From Streblospio benedicti (lineage: Eukaryota > Annelida > Polychaeta > Spionida > Spionidae), in NCBI GenBank assembly GCA_019095985.1, contig JAGTTF010000197.1:292446-356445 (forward strand): a stretch of DNA of 64,000 nucleotides, in the 5' to 3' direction. This document shows, piece by piece, positions 54,712 through 63,505 of this stretch. The position numbers and the translations under genes are program-made. How positions within the stretch are numbered: position 1 is the first letter of the stretch; the number at the start of each line of letters is the position of its first letter. Below the pieces are notes generated by a model. The model did no database searches, was not told the origin of the DNA, and was given only the letters and a program-made list of their open reading frames with translations.

Positions 54712-55325
54712 TGTAGAACCTCTAATTAAGACCATCTCTCTTTTGAGACCACCTCTAAGATAAGACCACTTTTAACGGCCCCAGCCCTTCATAAAGCTAC
54801 CAAAACGAACCTCTGTAGAACAAGTGTTCCAGTTATGGGCAGTGCTCAAGTTATGGCACCATCAAAACAGTATATAAGTATTCACCGAACAAATATCAAT
54901 TTATTGCCAGAGACTGCTGTGTAGGCCCCTACATCGTGTTCCATTATAACGTAAAACACCTGCGTATGTTTGGAGGGTGCCCATAACTGGAACACTTGCT
55001 CTATAGAGACCACGTCTCTATGGACACTTACTCTATAATAGACCACTTTTTACGATCCAAAACTTTCACAAAGCAACCAAAGCGAGCCTCTAATAGCGAG
55101 ACCACCTAACACTGGTCCTAATAGTGAGATTCTACGGCATTAAGAGTGTAACTGGAACACTTGCACCTCTCTATTGAGACCACCTCTATATTAAGACCAC
55201 CTCTATAATAAGACCAATTTTCACAGTCTCAAACCCTCTTAAAGCTACCTTAATGAAATTCTGTATAGAGACAACCTCTCTATTGAGCACACTCAAAGGT
55301 GGTCCCAATGCAGAGGTTACACTGT
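54712..55325 (-). mobile_element. Cluster of three pogo-like MITEs, one with an insertion
   Basis: Copies begin at about 54717 (TGTAGAACCTCTAATTAAGA), 55010 (ACGTCTCTATGGACACTTAC) and 55165 (CACCTCTCTATTGAGACC). Right ends appear at 55130 (GAGATTCTACGGC) and 55312 (GAGGTTACACTG). The first is split by the element at 54819-54998. Confidence 0.7.
54819..54998. mobile_element. About 180-bp MITE with 21-bp TIRs, nested in pogo-like MITE
   Basis: Left CAAGTGTTCCAGTTATGGGC (54821) and right GCCCATAACTGGAACACTTG (54979-54998) are perfect inverse copies. The flanks CTCTGTAG and CTCTATAG look like an 8-bp target duplication with one change. A solo end, GTAACTGGAACACTTGC, lies at about 55147. Confidence 0.8.
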
Positions 55326-55499
55326 AATGCCGCATCTGTGTGAGAGGTGAAAAATATACAACTGCAATATCTAGGACTAGCAATGATTTTTATAAAATGC
55401 ATATTCTGGTCCGATGTATTATGAGTAAAAAGGTGAGAGGTTCTTTACAATAGTGTGCCATAGACAGCTATAACTTACACACGTGGTCCTAATAGAGAG

Positions 55500-55620
55500 T
55501 TTGCCGCCGAGCGGCGCCGTCTGCTCGTTTAGAGCTTGTTACCTCGGCCTGGGCAGGTAATGATGGGAATTACGGCGATTAGCGGCTGTCAGGTGATCAT
55601 CTGTACAGGGCCCGCACCGG
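55500..55620. promoter_or_regulatory. GC/ATTA block, candidate regulatory module
   Basis: GCCGCCGAGCGGCGCCGTCT, then GGTAATGATGGGAATTACGG, CGATTAGCGGCTGTC and TGATCATC. AT-rich cores and CpG-rich sequence alternate. Confidence 0.25.
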
Positions 55621-55690
55621 GTGAACAATGTTGAGTGATTAGCACGCCTGGGTTACAGTTGCGATGTGCTGGGTGCTCCCCAAGGAGTTG
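55618..55690 (+). mobile_element. SINE A body fragment
   Basis: GGGTGAACAATGTTGAGTGA, TTAGCACGCCTGGG, GCTCCCCAAGGAGTTGAGAA correspond to the body of the SINE A at 37411. A weaker echo lies at 55865-55900. Confidence 0.6.
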
Positions 55691-55724
55691 AGAAAAGTAG
55701 CCATGTGCTGTCAGGTGATCACCT

Positions 55725-55825
55725 GTAAACGTCATACGTGTGACGTGCATTACGTTGCGCAACTGGTCGCGTCAAACGTTTCTCACGTAGGACGTGAGTT
55801 AAAAAAACGTAATCCACGGCACACG
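55725..55825. repeat. ACGT-word element, inverted copy of 59690-59765
   Basis: TGTAAACGTCATACGTGTGA, CGTGCATTACGTTGCGC, GCGTCAAACGTTTCTCACGT, GGACGTGAGTT. The first ~75 bp are nearly identical to the reverse complement of 59690-59765. A further ACGTATGACGTTAGC follows at 55825-55840. Confidence 0.85.
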
Positions 55826-56163
55826 TATGACGTTAGCACGGGGTGAAACAGGCCCCATACGGGGTGACTAATGTTGAGTTATAAGCTACAGTTCCGATGT
55901 GCTGTTTTCCTTTCTCAAGGCTGTGATATTTGTTATTCAGTTTAAATATTCATATTTAGTTTCCTTCATATTAAAACACCCACACAGAGAATACAACTCA
56001 CTGTACATGCATGTGCATATCTTAGACTGACTCTAAATAAACTGATGTTTAAATATCATAATACAATGTCGCTAAGCTGAGACATTTAGACTGCGGCTGT
56101 TTCTGAGTGCTATGATCACAGGTTTCAATAATCTTTCTAAATGGCATTCTTGGCCTTGACAAA

Positions 56164-56257
56164 GGCTATGTGCTGTATGCTCCCCAAGGAGTTGAGAAAG
56201 AACATATAGTGTGACAAGGATGCTGCCAATGACCTGGTGTCGATGTAAAGTCGTCCG
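56164..56257 (+). mobile_element. SINE A 3' half
   Basis: GCTCCCCAAGGAGTTGAGAA, AGAACATATAGTGTGACAAG, CTGCCAATGACCTGGTGTCG, ATGTAAAGTCG. The tRNA head is missing. Confidence 0.75.
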
Positions 56258-57156
56258 ATCCTGCAAAGCGTTTGGATGGACACGCATTCTGTGAGACCGG
56301 GGCTTTAGATGCACCTCGGGCCGGTCTCATTGATCAATCAGCCCGTGTCTCTTCACGTGCTGTCGCCTCAGACTGACCGCTCGGGGGAGGGGGGGTCTTC
56401 ATTTTTACTTTTTATTATTGATAAAAAAAAGCATAGTGTTTGCAATTTCAATACTTTAGCAAAATAAGTCAAAATTAAACTGACACAATAGTGCGAAAGT
56501 CAATAAGCAATGTGGGTTTTTAACAGAATACTATAAATTCACAGCAAAAGTTGTCGGACATCAGGTCAAACAACTCTAAAAGTTACTTGCCCGGAATGAA
56601 AGTTTTTTGTGCCGGGTGGACGGGCGGAGAGCCATTTCCAACAATGATTGTTCCCTTACATTTGCACGCTATTGGAGTGAGAGAGCATTGATTTGCTGTG
56701 GTCATGCAACTGGTTCAGACAGAATATGCCTCATGTTGACGTGATTGGATAACGGTCATGGCAGTGTCGTAATTTCTCGTAAAATAAAGAAAAAGCAGAG
56801 CAAACAGAAGATAGTTACCACATAATTTAACAACGTATGTAAAGGTGTTAAACTTACTTGATACCTTACATACTGCTAGATTGTAGTGATTAATGCTCAG
56901 TTTGAAAGGCACCAGCTCATTTAGAACCTAACATCTTCAACTTGCACGAATCTTTGAACAGCACCAATATGAAACGTGTCAAATAAACTTACAGCACACA
57001 TTGTATACAATATCTACACCATATGTGTGGTAAATATAAAGTAACAAACGTAGTTAACTCCTTATAAAGTTGACTTTAGATTTCATGCTTAATATTAAGA
57101 CTTGGCACCTTTCATGTCTAACAGGACGGTATGATGGTGTCGTCAATAAGGAAAAA
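56258..57156. other. Unannotated stretch
   Basis: Mostly AT-rich, with a G-run near 56385. Nothing recognised. Confidence 0.4.
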
Positions 57157-57252
57157 GTCGGGAACGTGCAGCGTGCATTATAGATCTACGTCGTAACGCA
57201 TTAAGAAAACGACGTCTGACGTGTGGACATTTACGTCTAGCGTCGGGTGGTT
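57157..57252. repeat. ACGT-word element, direct copy of 57899-57988
   Basis: GTCGGGAACGTGCAGCGTGC, TTATAGATCTACGTCG, AACGACGTCTGACGTGTG, ATTTACGTCTAGCGTCGGG. Confidence 0.85.
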
Positions 57253-57555
57253 GAGGAAAAAGCGGATCAAAGAGAAAAGAGCAACCAAAGCGTCTCCTAC
57301 CGGAAGTACAAAGAAGCTCGTTTGCTGGGATTCAATCACTCTGACAGCGCTGCTCATTACACTTTAATCAAAACCCGCCCCAAACGGTAAATACTCGACT
57401 GGCATTTACCGCGGGAAACTCGGCATGAAACATGGAGACGGCAAATACCAAGTTGTCAATTAGGGGGGAGGCGGGAATCAGTCTCGGGCTGTGGGGGAGA
57501 GGGGTGGTGAGAACGTTAGAACAGACTGCAAACTGAAACCAACTGTGGAATACTC
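57253..57555. other. Unannotated stretch
   Basis: Single-copy-looking DNA with a G-rich patch near 57460-57510. Nothing recognised. Confidence 0.35.
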
Positions 57556-57660
57556 AATGTTGGTATTTAAGGCTTTAGAAAGCCGCGGAATCGAACTCAC
57601 GTTCACAAAGGACGTCCTGATGCCACAATGGGTTGACTGACTGAAACTGCAGATTACTCG
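57556..57660 (-). mobile_element. tRNA-like SINE head (C-like)
   Basis: Reversed B box GCGGAATCGAACTCACGTTC preceded by GGCTTTAGAAAGCC. The A box side is poorly conserved. Confidence 0.5.
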
Positions 57661-57815
57661 GTTGCACATGTATTGCATATATGCACCAAATGAAAAAAAA
57701 TGTACTGCATTGTCGGTGTGTCGGCGTGACCTCCCGTGTCCGAGACCCATCAAGCTCCGCACTCGGCGTGCGTGCGGGACACTTGGCAGCAGCAGCAGCA
57801 GCCAATGAGGCTGGG

Positions 57816-57846
57816 AGGTCAGGTGAGGTCAGGTGGGGCGAGGTCA
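57816..57846. promoter_or_regulatory. DR4-type AGGTCA repeat plus third half-site
   Basis: AGGTCA at 57816 and 57826 (4-bp spacer GGTG), and again at 57841. A CCAAT word lies at 57802. DR4 is the classical spacing for thyroid/LXR-type receptor dimers. Function is inferred only. Confidence 0.3.
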
Positions 57847-57898
57847 CCCGCTCACGCACCACGCCGTGCGTCACGCTCTGGCCACGTTACGGGACAAC

Positions 57899-57988
57899 GT
57901 CGGGAACGTGCAGCGTGCCTTATAGATCTACGTCATGACGCAATAAGAAGGCAACGTCTGACGTGCGTAGATTTACGTCTAGCGCCGG
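57899..57988. repeat. ACGT-word element, direct copy of 57157-57252
   Basis: GTCGGGAACGTGCAGCGTGC, CTTATAGATCTACGTCATGA, CAACGTCTGACGTGCG, GATTTACGTCTAGCGCCGGG. 742 bp from its partner. Confidence 0.85.
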
Positions 57989-58309
57989 GCGCTGTGTTAG
58001 ATAATGACCTCATTTTGTGTCTTTTACCATCGACAGAGATAGTGATACTATTGGTATGTCAAATCGAAGGTAATTTATTAAAAAAAATGCAATCGCAAAA
58101 TGTAATGTGCACCAAACACTACAACAGCTTTCCATTGTAAAGCCAGTTTATCAGACACACACCCCTCTTTCCTGCAAAGCGATGAGTAACCGTATTTGCT
58201 CATAATGTGTTGGTGCTGATAAATCACGCTGATTGGTGCGTCAGTGATGACGTCACGTGATCACAGGTGCTCCATGATAGTGACCGACTTTTTCACCACC
58301 TAATTAACG
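57989..58309. other. Unannotated stretch
   Basis: No feature recognised beyond a GATGACGTCACGTGATC palindromic patch near 58246, which combines a CRE and an E-box-like word. Confidence 0.4.
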
Positions 58310-58540
58310 CGTGGCTGTGTAACCTGTGGTGTGGAACTGCTTTAGGGATGAGTTTGCTCAGCACCCTACAACAGACCCGGCCAAGGAATCGAAACAACAA
58401 CATAACATTTTTCACTTGATAAACCATTGAAGATGCTAAAATTTGTGATTTCAATAAAATTTAGTACCTTTTGGACATCACAATTTGTTCTGTTTTAACA
58501 TCCTGCTGGTCACAAGTTCAACTCGGCCACAGAAGTGTAA
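58310..58540 (-). mobile_element. SINE A split by one arm of the palindromic element
   Basis: SINE A (GTGGAACTGCTTTAGGGATG, GGCCAAGGAATCGAAAC) stops near 58397 and resumes at 58504 (GCTGGTCACAAGTTCAACTC, GGCCACAGAAG). The 106-bp insert (ATAACATTTTTCACTTGATA, AAATTTGTGATTTC, CACAATTTGTTCTGTTTTAA) matches the right arm of the 10757 palindrome. Confidence 0.8.
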
Positions 58541-58869
58541 GAGCGAAATAAAACAACAATAATAATGAAAATAAAGTCAACATGAAAGCTTCCCAAAGCA
58601 ACGGGAAATTGAGTCTATCGTTAATGTTGTAATTAGCACGTACTCCCGGGCTGTGGCAGTAATTGGCTGTGGGGCGGGCTGGGGTCGCCCCTGGATTAAT
58701 AGCGGCCGCCCCGTACACAGGTCGCCCCTGTTCCCATTACGGCGGATGCTCAGGCGACCTCCAGCCAGGGAACCATGATGGATCTTAGCGCACGCCATGG
58801 AGCGGGGGTTTCTGCATTCAATGGCTACAGTACCTTGGAGGGACATGTAGTCTGTCTCTTTATTATTTA
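58541..58869. other. Unannotated stretch
   Basis: Contains a CpG-moderate segment (58640-58800: GTAATTAGCACGTACTCCCG, GCGGCCGCC). Possible regulatory sequence. No exon. Confidence 0.3.
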
Positions 58870-59185
58870 CACCGTGAAAATAGCAGTTTTCAAGGCCATG
58901 TTAACTTGTGCCCTGTGGGCCAAGACTTACATGATATATGACACTATGTAATGCACTTTGACCCCTCTAGAAAATATTACATAAGTGAGATACGTCCGTA
59001 CTGCAATCTGTATATATATAAAGTTTAACGAAAATACACTAACACTTCAGTATCTAGCAATGCATGCTACGATTTGAGTTATTTTGTCATGAATTCTATT
59101 TAGCATCGTCAATTTTGCACCAAATGGTGTTACTTTTAAAGAAATCCGTTTTGGTTAAAGGAAGTTTTGCGACAAATGGTGAAAG
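58870..59185 (+). repeat. Dispersed repeat E, copy 2
   Basis: ACCGTGAAAATAGCAGTTTT, AGAAAATATTACATAAGTGA, GATACGTCC, CACTTCAGTATCTAGCAATG, AAATCCGTTTTGG, parallel to 45468. Confidence 0.75.
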
Positions 59186-59207
59186 TGGATAATTAAAAAA
59201 CAATCTA

Positions 59208-59275
59208 GTGTCAAATAATCAGGGAAGCCGTGAAGTCAAACTCACGATCTCTTTTCGTAGTCACACGTTTGAAAA
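59208..59275 (-). mobile_element. tRNA-like SINE scrap
   Basis: Reversed B-box-like GTGAAGTCAAACTCACGATC after GTCAAATAATCAGGGAAGCC, like the minus-strand SINE C copies. Confidence 0.45.
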
Positions 59276-59540
59276 TGTGGGATAAGCACATTGAAATATT
59301 GACTAGAATATGAAAATTAAGATGATGATGTGTAGCTTTTCTCTTTACATACAAATAACCGATTTGATTACAACATTCCGTCAAGGGAGACACCAGATTA
59401 GTGCACAGAGCCATAGGCGGGTATTTGACACCGACCCCCGCAGAATCTGCCAGGTCTCTATGAAGACAACTTGTCGACCAGGGTTTTTACTGTGTATGAG
59501 ACTTGACTACTGCATGTGCCAATCAGCAGCTTTATATGGA

Positions 59541-59618
59541 GTCATTTTGAAGGTTTCGGACGGAGGAAAGTGGTCTCATTATAGAGGTGGTCCGCATTGT
59601 AGATTCTTCTGTATAGTA
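59541..59618 (+). mobile_element. pogo-like MITE right-half fragment
   Basis: TTTTGAAGGTTTCGGACGGA, AAGTGGTCTCATTATAGAGG and a decayed right end. Confidence 0.6.
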
Positions 59619-59689
59619 TAGCAGTGACCACCACTGTGTTATCATACGGCTCTGTCTGATTGGCAGCGAGTGTTATACTCACTACAACT

Positions 59690-59765
59690 CACGTCGCACG
59701 TGAGAAACGTTTGACGCGGCACAGACGCGCAACGTAATGCACGTCACACGTATGACGTTTACAGC
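59690..59765. repeat. ACGT-word element, inverted copy of 55725
   Basis: ACTCACGTCGCACGTGAGAA, ACGTTTGACGCGGCACAGAC, GCGCAACGTAATGCACGTCA, CACGTATGACGTTTACAGC. Confidence 0.85.
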
Positions 59766-59910
59766 ATACAACTCACCGCCGCCGCCGCCATAATCCGGAT
59801 TATTCCCCCTGTGTTTGCCAATGAATTAGACCTCCGCCGCCGCCGCCATTGATTCCGGATCGCCTTCCTAATTGTCGCCGGCGCCACGGAATCCGGACTC
59901 GTGGATCTTC
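59766..59910. promoter_or_regulatory. (CCG)n block with palindromic TAATCCGGATTA
   Basis: CACCGCCGCCGCCGCC, TAATCCGGATTA (59791-59802, a perfect palindrome of two TAATCC K50-type cores), CCAATGAATTAGACC, CCGCCGCCGCCGCC and three more TCCGGA words to 59897. This is the strongest of the CCG/ATTA blocks. Confidence 0.4.
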
Positions 59911-60119
59911 TGGATCCAGCCTGTCGAGTACGTTTCTGTTTCCGTGTCTTTTCATTGTACTTATACAGTAGAACTTCCGGCTAACTAGTCCGGTTGTATG
60001 TGCGGGGGTTGATATGTTGAAATATACTGCAGAATATATTCAACGATAAACATGATTTATGTTAATACTAATGGTGAATATGAATAATACAATTATAATG
60101 TTAAATATACCTGGTAGTG
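59911..60119. other. Unannotated; a pogo-type end
   Basis: TACAGTAGAACTTCCGGCTA (59964) starts like a pogo TIR, but the sequence after it is not the MITE family, so it may be another pogo-group relic. Confidence 0.4.
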
Positions 60120-60392
60120 AATTCTATAATTGTTCCGAACTTCCAATTAACACCGCCTCTCTATTGAGACCACCTCTATGATAAGACCACTTTTCACGGT
60201 CCAAACCTCTCCATTGACACTCGAAACTACTCGGAATGTTTCGGAATTCAACAATTTGTTGTGAGAGTAGTGGAAACATACGAGGATTGCCGAATGCTCT
60301 ATTGAGGCAACCTCTCTTTCTAGGCCACCTCTCTATTGAGACCACTTAACACTGGTCATCTCAAACATGGTCCTAATAGAGAGGTTCTACTG
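60120..60392 (-). mobile_element. pogo-like MITE with about 90-bp insertion
   Basis: The MITE is recognisable at 60139-60215 (CGCCTCTCTATTGAGACC, CACTTTTCACGGTCC) and 60297-60392 (CACCTCTCTATTGAGACC, CTAATAGAGAGGTTCTACTG). The insert (CGAAACTACTCGGAATGTTT, GTTGTGAGAGTAGTGGAAAC, GAGGATTGCCGAATGC) shares about 45 bp with 31300-31340. Confidence 0.7.
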
Positions 60393-60579
60393 TACTGATA
60401 AGGAACTTTAACACTGATTTGTCGGGAGCTCGGACGACACTATAGTCCCTGCTTATAACGGTACCAAGTTGATTGAGACACTTTAACGCAATCCTCCCCT
60501 TTAGCAAAAAAAAAACAGGATCCTCCAGTTATTCCTTCCGTCAATTCTCTCTGTTCTAACTTTGTTTTCTGTCTTTCAG

Positions 60580-60618
60580 GTTCGTGGGTTTCCTCCTATC
60601 CAGTGTCTCGTGAGCTCT
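60580..60618 (+). CDS. Candidate 39-bp microexon
   Basis: Seen: branch-like TTCTAAC, pyrimidine tract TTTGTTTTCTGTCTTTCAG (AG at 60578-60579), 39 nt, donor GTGAGT at 60619. A nested donor GTGAGC at 60610 would give 30 nt. Entered in phase 1 it reads (G)SWVSSYPVSREL and leaves in phase 1, so it is compatible with the donor at 25283 about 35 kb upstream. The splice signals are the best in the window. No homology is recognised and the peptide is too short to judge. The link to the signal-peptide exon is inference. Confidence 0.35.
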
Positions 60619-60642
60619 GTGAGTATAGAGAGGTTGTTAGAA

Positions 60643-60708
60643 CGTTATACGTGCACTACCCATCATGTACGTCATTACACGTATGACGTAAAAACGTATA
60701 CGCACAGT
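60643..60708. repeat. ACGT-word element, inverted copy of 44430
   Basis: GAACGTTATACGTGCACTAC, CCATCATGTACGTCATTACA, CGTATGACGTAAAAACGTAT. Lies 25 bp after the candidate microexon donor. Confidence 0.8.
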
Positions 60709-60783
60709 CTGAGAGAGGTTGTCCGGCTGTCCCCATTACTGAGGTGTCCATATCAGAATGTTAATTCTCTGTGAGTTTTCTTC

Positions 60784-60915
60784 ATTATAGCTGCATGTAT
60801 TCAAAACCGTGTTCGAATATAAATTGTAAATTTTATCATATAACATTGTTTCGACCTCTTGTTATGTAATTGCAATTTACTTTTGAACATGTTTTTGAAT
60901 ACATGCAGCTATAAC
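60784..60915. mobile_element. Foldback element, about 48-bp arms
   Basis: ATTATAGCTGCATGTATTCA, AAACCGTGTTCGAATATAAA pairs with TGAATACATGCAGCTATAAC and TTTACTTTTGAACATGTTTT reversed, at roughly 41 of 48 positions. The loop is about 36 bp. No ORF. Confidence 0.75.
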
Positions 60916-61147
60916 AAAGAAATAGACAAAGAAATGACAGGTAGAGAATAAGCATGAGGCACAAATCTGTATAGCATACATGGATAGTATATAATTCCAC
61001 ATAAGTACCCCTAATAATAGGGTGTCCCTTTCACTGGTGTCTGAAGAGCAGAAACTGGCAAAAATCACACTTAAATTGCCAAAATTGAACATAAAATGTT
61101 ATAGTCCGTATTTAAAGATGTCATAGCGTCCGCCATACACTTGTTTT
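60916..61147. other. Unannotated stretch
   Basis: No feature recognised. Confidence 0.4.
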
Positions 61148-61590
61148 CTAATAGAAATATTAGGGAACAATCGTAGTACCATATTCCGCCGCTAGATGGC
61201 TAGTCTCGATCAACAAGACCCTTGGATGACGTAAACAAGGAAATAGTTTAGTCCCTAACAATGTTTGACCAAGTAATACTCAGAATCACTTGATTTATTT
61301 TATTTTTGAAAAGGAACCTGTATAATTCAAAATCGATTAGAATTTGAATTTTCGAGTCTGTTTTAAAAGAAAATCAGGTAATACATTGAAATAATGAAAT
61401 CACATACCACATAACGAAAATCAATTGGACAAGTCCCCAGAATGCATTATAACACACGCAAGAAGTCACGTGTCTAAATAACTTCCACAGTTCCTAGCTA
61501 AGAAGACCGGTGTATTGGCGTGATTTGGTTTGTTTGTCTAAAAAATCCCATAATTCCTAGACAAGAAATCGGGTGTATTCGCGGCGGCGG
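61148..61590 (+). repeat. Dispersed repeat F, copy 3, with insertion
   Basis: CTAATAGAAATATTAGGGAA, CAATCGTAGTACC, GGCTAGTCTCGATCAACAAG, then a break at about 61290-61436 filled by AT-rich sequence resembling 30890-31030. F resumes with CCAGAATGCATTATAAC and TTGGTTTGTTTGTCTAAAAA. Confidence 0.7.
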
Positions 61591-61760
61591 CCGGCGTCGC
61601 CATGACAACAGGCGTGTGACCTCTGACCCCCGCAGGCGGTGGCTGCCAAATGCGGAGTTTACGGCGTCTTGAGAGGCCCGTAAGTCCCGGCCGCCGACAC
61701 GGGAGCTGAGGGCAGACTTTAAAGGAGTCAGCGATTTACATGGCCCGGGAGAGGGGAAGG
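61575..61760. other. CpG-rich patch
   Basis: TTCGCGGCGGCGGCCGGCGT, CCCGCAGGCGGTGGCTGCCA, GGCCGCCGACACGGGAGC. Candidate small CpG island. TTTGCCGCCG-like words recall 23590. No exon. Confidence 0.3.
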
Positions 61761-61923
61761 GGGGAGCCGCTAGACATCGGCCTACACGGCTATAGCCGCT
61801 ATATACAGTAGAACAGTGATGGGTTGAAAGAGCTCTCTACAGACTGAGACATTAGTCTGGTGGGTAGTTGTTCCATATCACCCCGCTGTACGTTGTGATT
61901 GATACCTCTATCAAAAGAATATA

Positions 61924-62100
61924 CAGTAGAACCTCTCTATAGGATCAAATTTGGGGCCAGTGTTAGGTGGTCTCAATAGAGAGGTGGTCTCTATAAGGAG
62001 ATTCATTTTGGTAGCTTTATGAAAGTTTTGGACTGTGATAAGTGATCTTATTATAGAGGTTGTCTTAATAGAGAGGTGGTCATAATTGGAAGTTTTACTG
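61924..62100 (+). mobile_element. pogo-like MITE, complete (177 bp)
   Basis: CAGTAGAACCTCTCTATAGG to GGAAGTTTTACTG with TA on both sides (61922-61923, 62101-62102). Contains GGTGGTCTCAATAGAGAGGT and TTGGTAGCTTTATGAAAG. Confidence 0.9.
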
Positions 62101-62364
62101 TACGCAGTAAATAGCCGTGATACAGTCTGTTTAATATAAGGGGAACTTGACATCCAAATCCAACCAATCAGAAGCCGCCGAAATGTTCAGCCATGATGAC
62201 AAATAAGGAAGACCGAGTAATATTTTGATTTCTTGGCGCAGTTGCCAAGTGCCGTGCCATTGTGTGGGTCTAACATAGGGATTGATACGAGCATGGACTT
62301 GTAAAGTCAGTGTGAGTGATTAAGCCGTGAAGCATGTGGCCCATGCAGTGTATCTTAAGGTATG

Positions 62365-62612
62365 CTCCTGTGGCCTAGGAGATGGGATTCGTGACCAGAA
62401 GGTTAGGTGGTTCCCCACACCCCCGACAGCGTGTGCTTCCGTGGCCGAGTGGATAGGGAGTTGGACTCGTGACCAGCAGGTCGTGGGTTCGATTCCCGGT
62501 CGGGTCTGGTTGTGGGTGATGAGCAAACTCATCCTCTCACCAGTTGCAAACTGCTCTGTGGCACATACTCATGAAATAGCTACAGGTCAGGCGAGTGAAT
62601 GCTATTTTGTGC
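62365..62612 (+). mobile_element. SINE A with duplicated tRNA head
   Basis: A decayed first head (CTCCTGTGGCCTAGGAGATG, GGATTCGTGACCAGAAGGTT) is followed at 62432 by an intact head: GCTTCCGTGGCCGAGTGGAT (A box), GTTGGACTCGTGACCAGCAG, GTCGTGGGTTCGATTCCCGG (B box), then GTGATGAGCAAACTCATCC and GTCAGGCGAGTGAATGCTAT. This is the cleanest head of the family. Confidence 0.85.
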
Positions 62613-62767
62613 ATATAGTAGTAATTTAGGATATTTGCCTATATTGTAGTCTGAATGCATTGTCATCCACAAGCTGGGGGGTCTATGTCAGAAAATGGGT
62701 ACAGATGTGCCACGGCAAGGTTGAAAATGGCACCCACCGATATACCTTTTTTTGGTGAAAACATGGC

Positions 62768-62890
62768 CCACAATATACTAATATAGGAGAAAAAGTGACA
62801 TAATATACCAATATGTGATAACAATGAGACGCAATATACCAATATTTGACAAACATGTGACATAATATACTAAAATGTTAAAAGACACCC
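62768..62890. repeat. 31-bp minisatellite, four units
   Basis: Units start at 62768, 62798, 62829 and 62860, each ACATAATATACCAATATGTG followed by about 11 variable bases. Confidence 0.8.
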
Positions 62891-63151
62891 AGAAATAAAC
62901 CAGAAATAAAGAGCCCACAACCCGCGTGTTGTCTGGACACATGCGGGGCAATTTACACACTTGATGCGCCGGTAGTGAGTTAGTTTTATTATTTTTTATC
63001 TCTTTAATTATTTCAGAATTAAGAATAAATTCCATATATTGATAAACAATAGAACAAATATGTCTAATTAGGTACAAGTGAAATCCTAAAACTTTTTAGT
63101 GATTAGAATTGAAACTATAAAAGACACTTGTATAAATATTTTGGCTAATAA

Positions 63152-63295
63152 GTTCAGTCAGCATTGAGATACTACAGGAGAGCCAGAGGAGATGTCATAG
63201 AGACCTATAAATACTTGCATGGTATCTACAAGGTTGACTCAAGTCCCCTCAAGCTCAGCCATGCTACAGGTACCAGAGACTTGAGACTTGGGTAA
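63152..63295 (+). mobile_element. LINE fragment: C-terminal end of reverse transcriptase ORF
   Basis: The 47 codons read LRYYRRARGDVIETYKYLHG, then IYKVDSSPLKLSHATGTRDL, RLG and stop at 63293. The RR-RGD-IE-YK-LHG signature is the conserved segment after the RT domain in CR1/L2/RTE/Jockey-type ORF2 proteins. The upstream frame has stops, so this is a 5'-truncated relic. Followed by AT-rich repeats. Confidence 0.8.
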
Positions 63296-63505
63296 CAATT
63301 ACGAATTTTCAATTACAGTAGTTGAATTATAATTGCCAAATTTTAACCAGTGGGGTCAATTACGATTTTCAATTACAATTACAATTATAATTACAAATTT
63401 TATTTCAGTGTCAATTACAAATTGCAATTACAATTACGATTATGTTTGCTAATTATAATTACAATTATAATTACGATTTGAATTGTCAATTACAATTTCA
63501 AATAC
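63290..63505. repeat. (AATTAC)n-type degenerate repeat
   Basis: CAATTACAATTACAATTATA and variants (CAATTACGATT, AATTATAATTAC) fill about 210 bp directly after the LINE stop codon. Confidence 0.85.

Noticed and set aside
57736-58140. 134-codon plus-strand ORF
   Set aside because: Crosses a CAG run and an ACGT-word repeat, has no homology, and its composition is that of the local GC-rich DNA.
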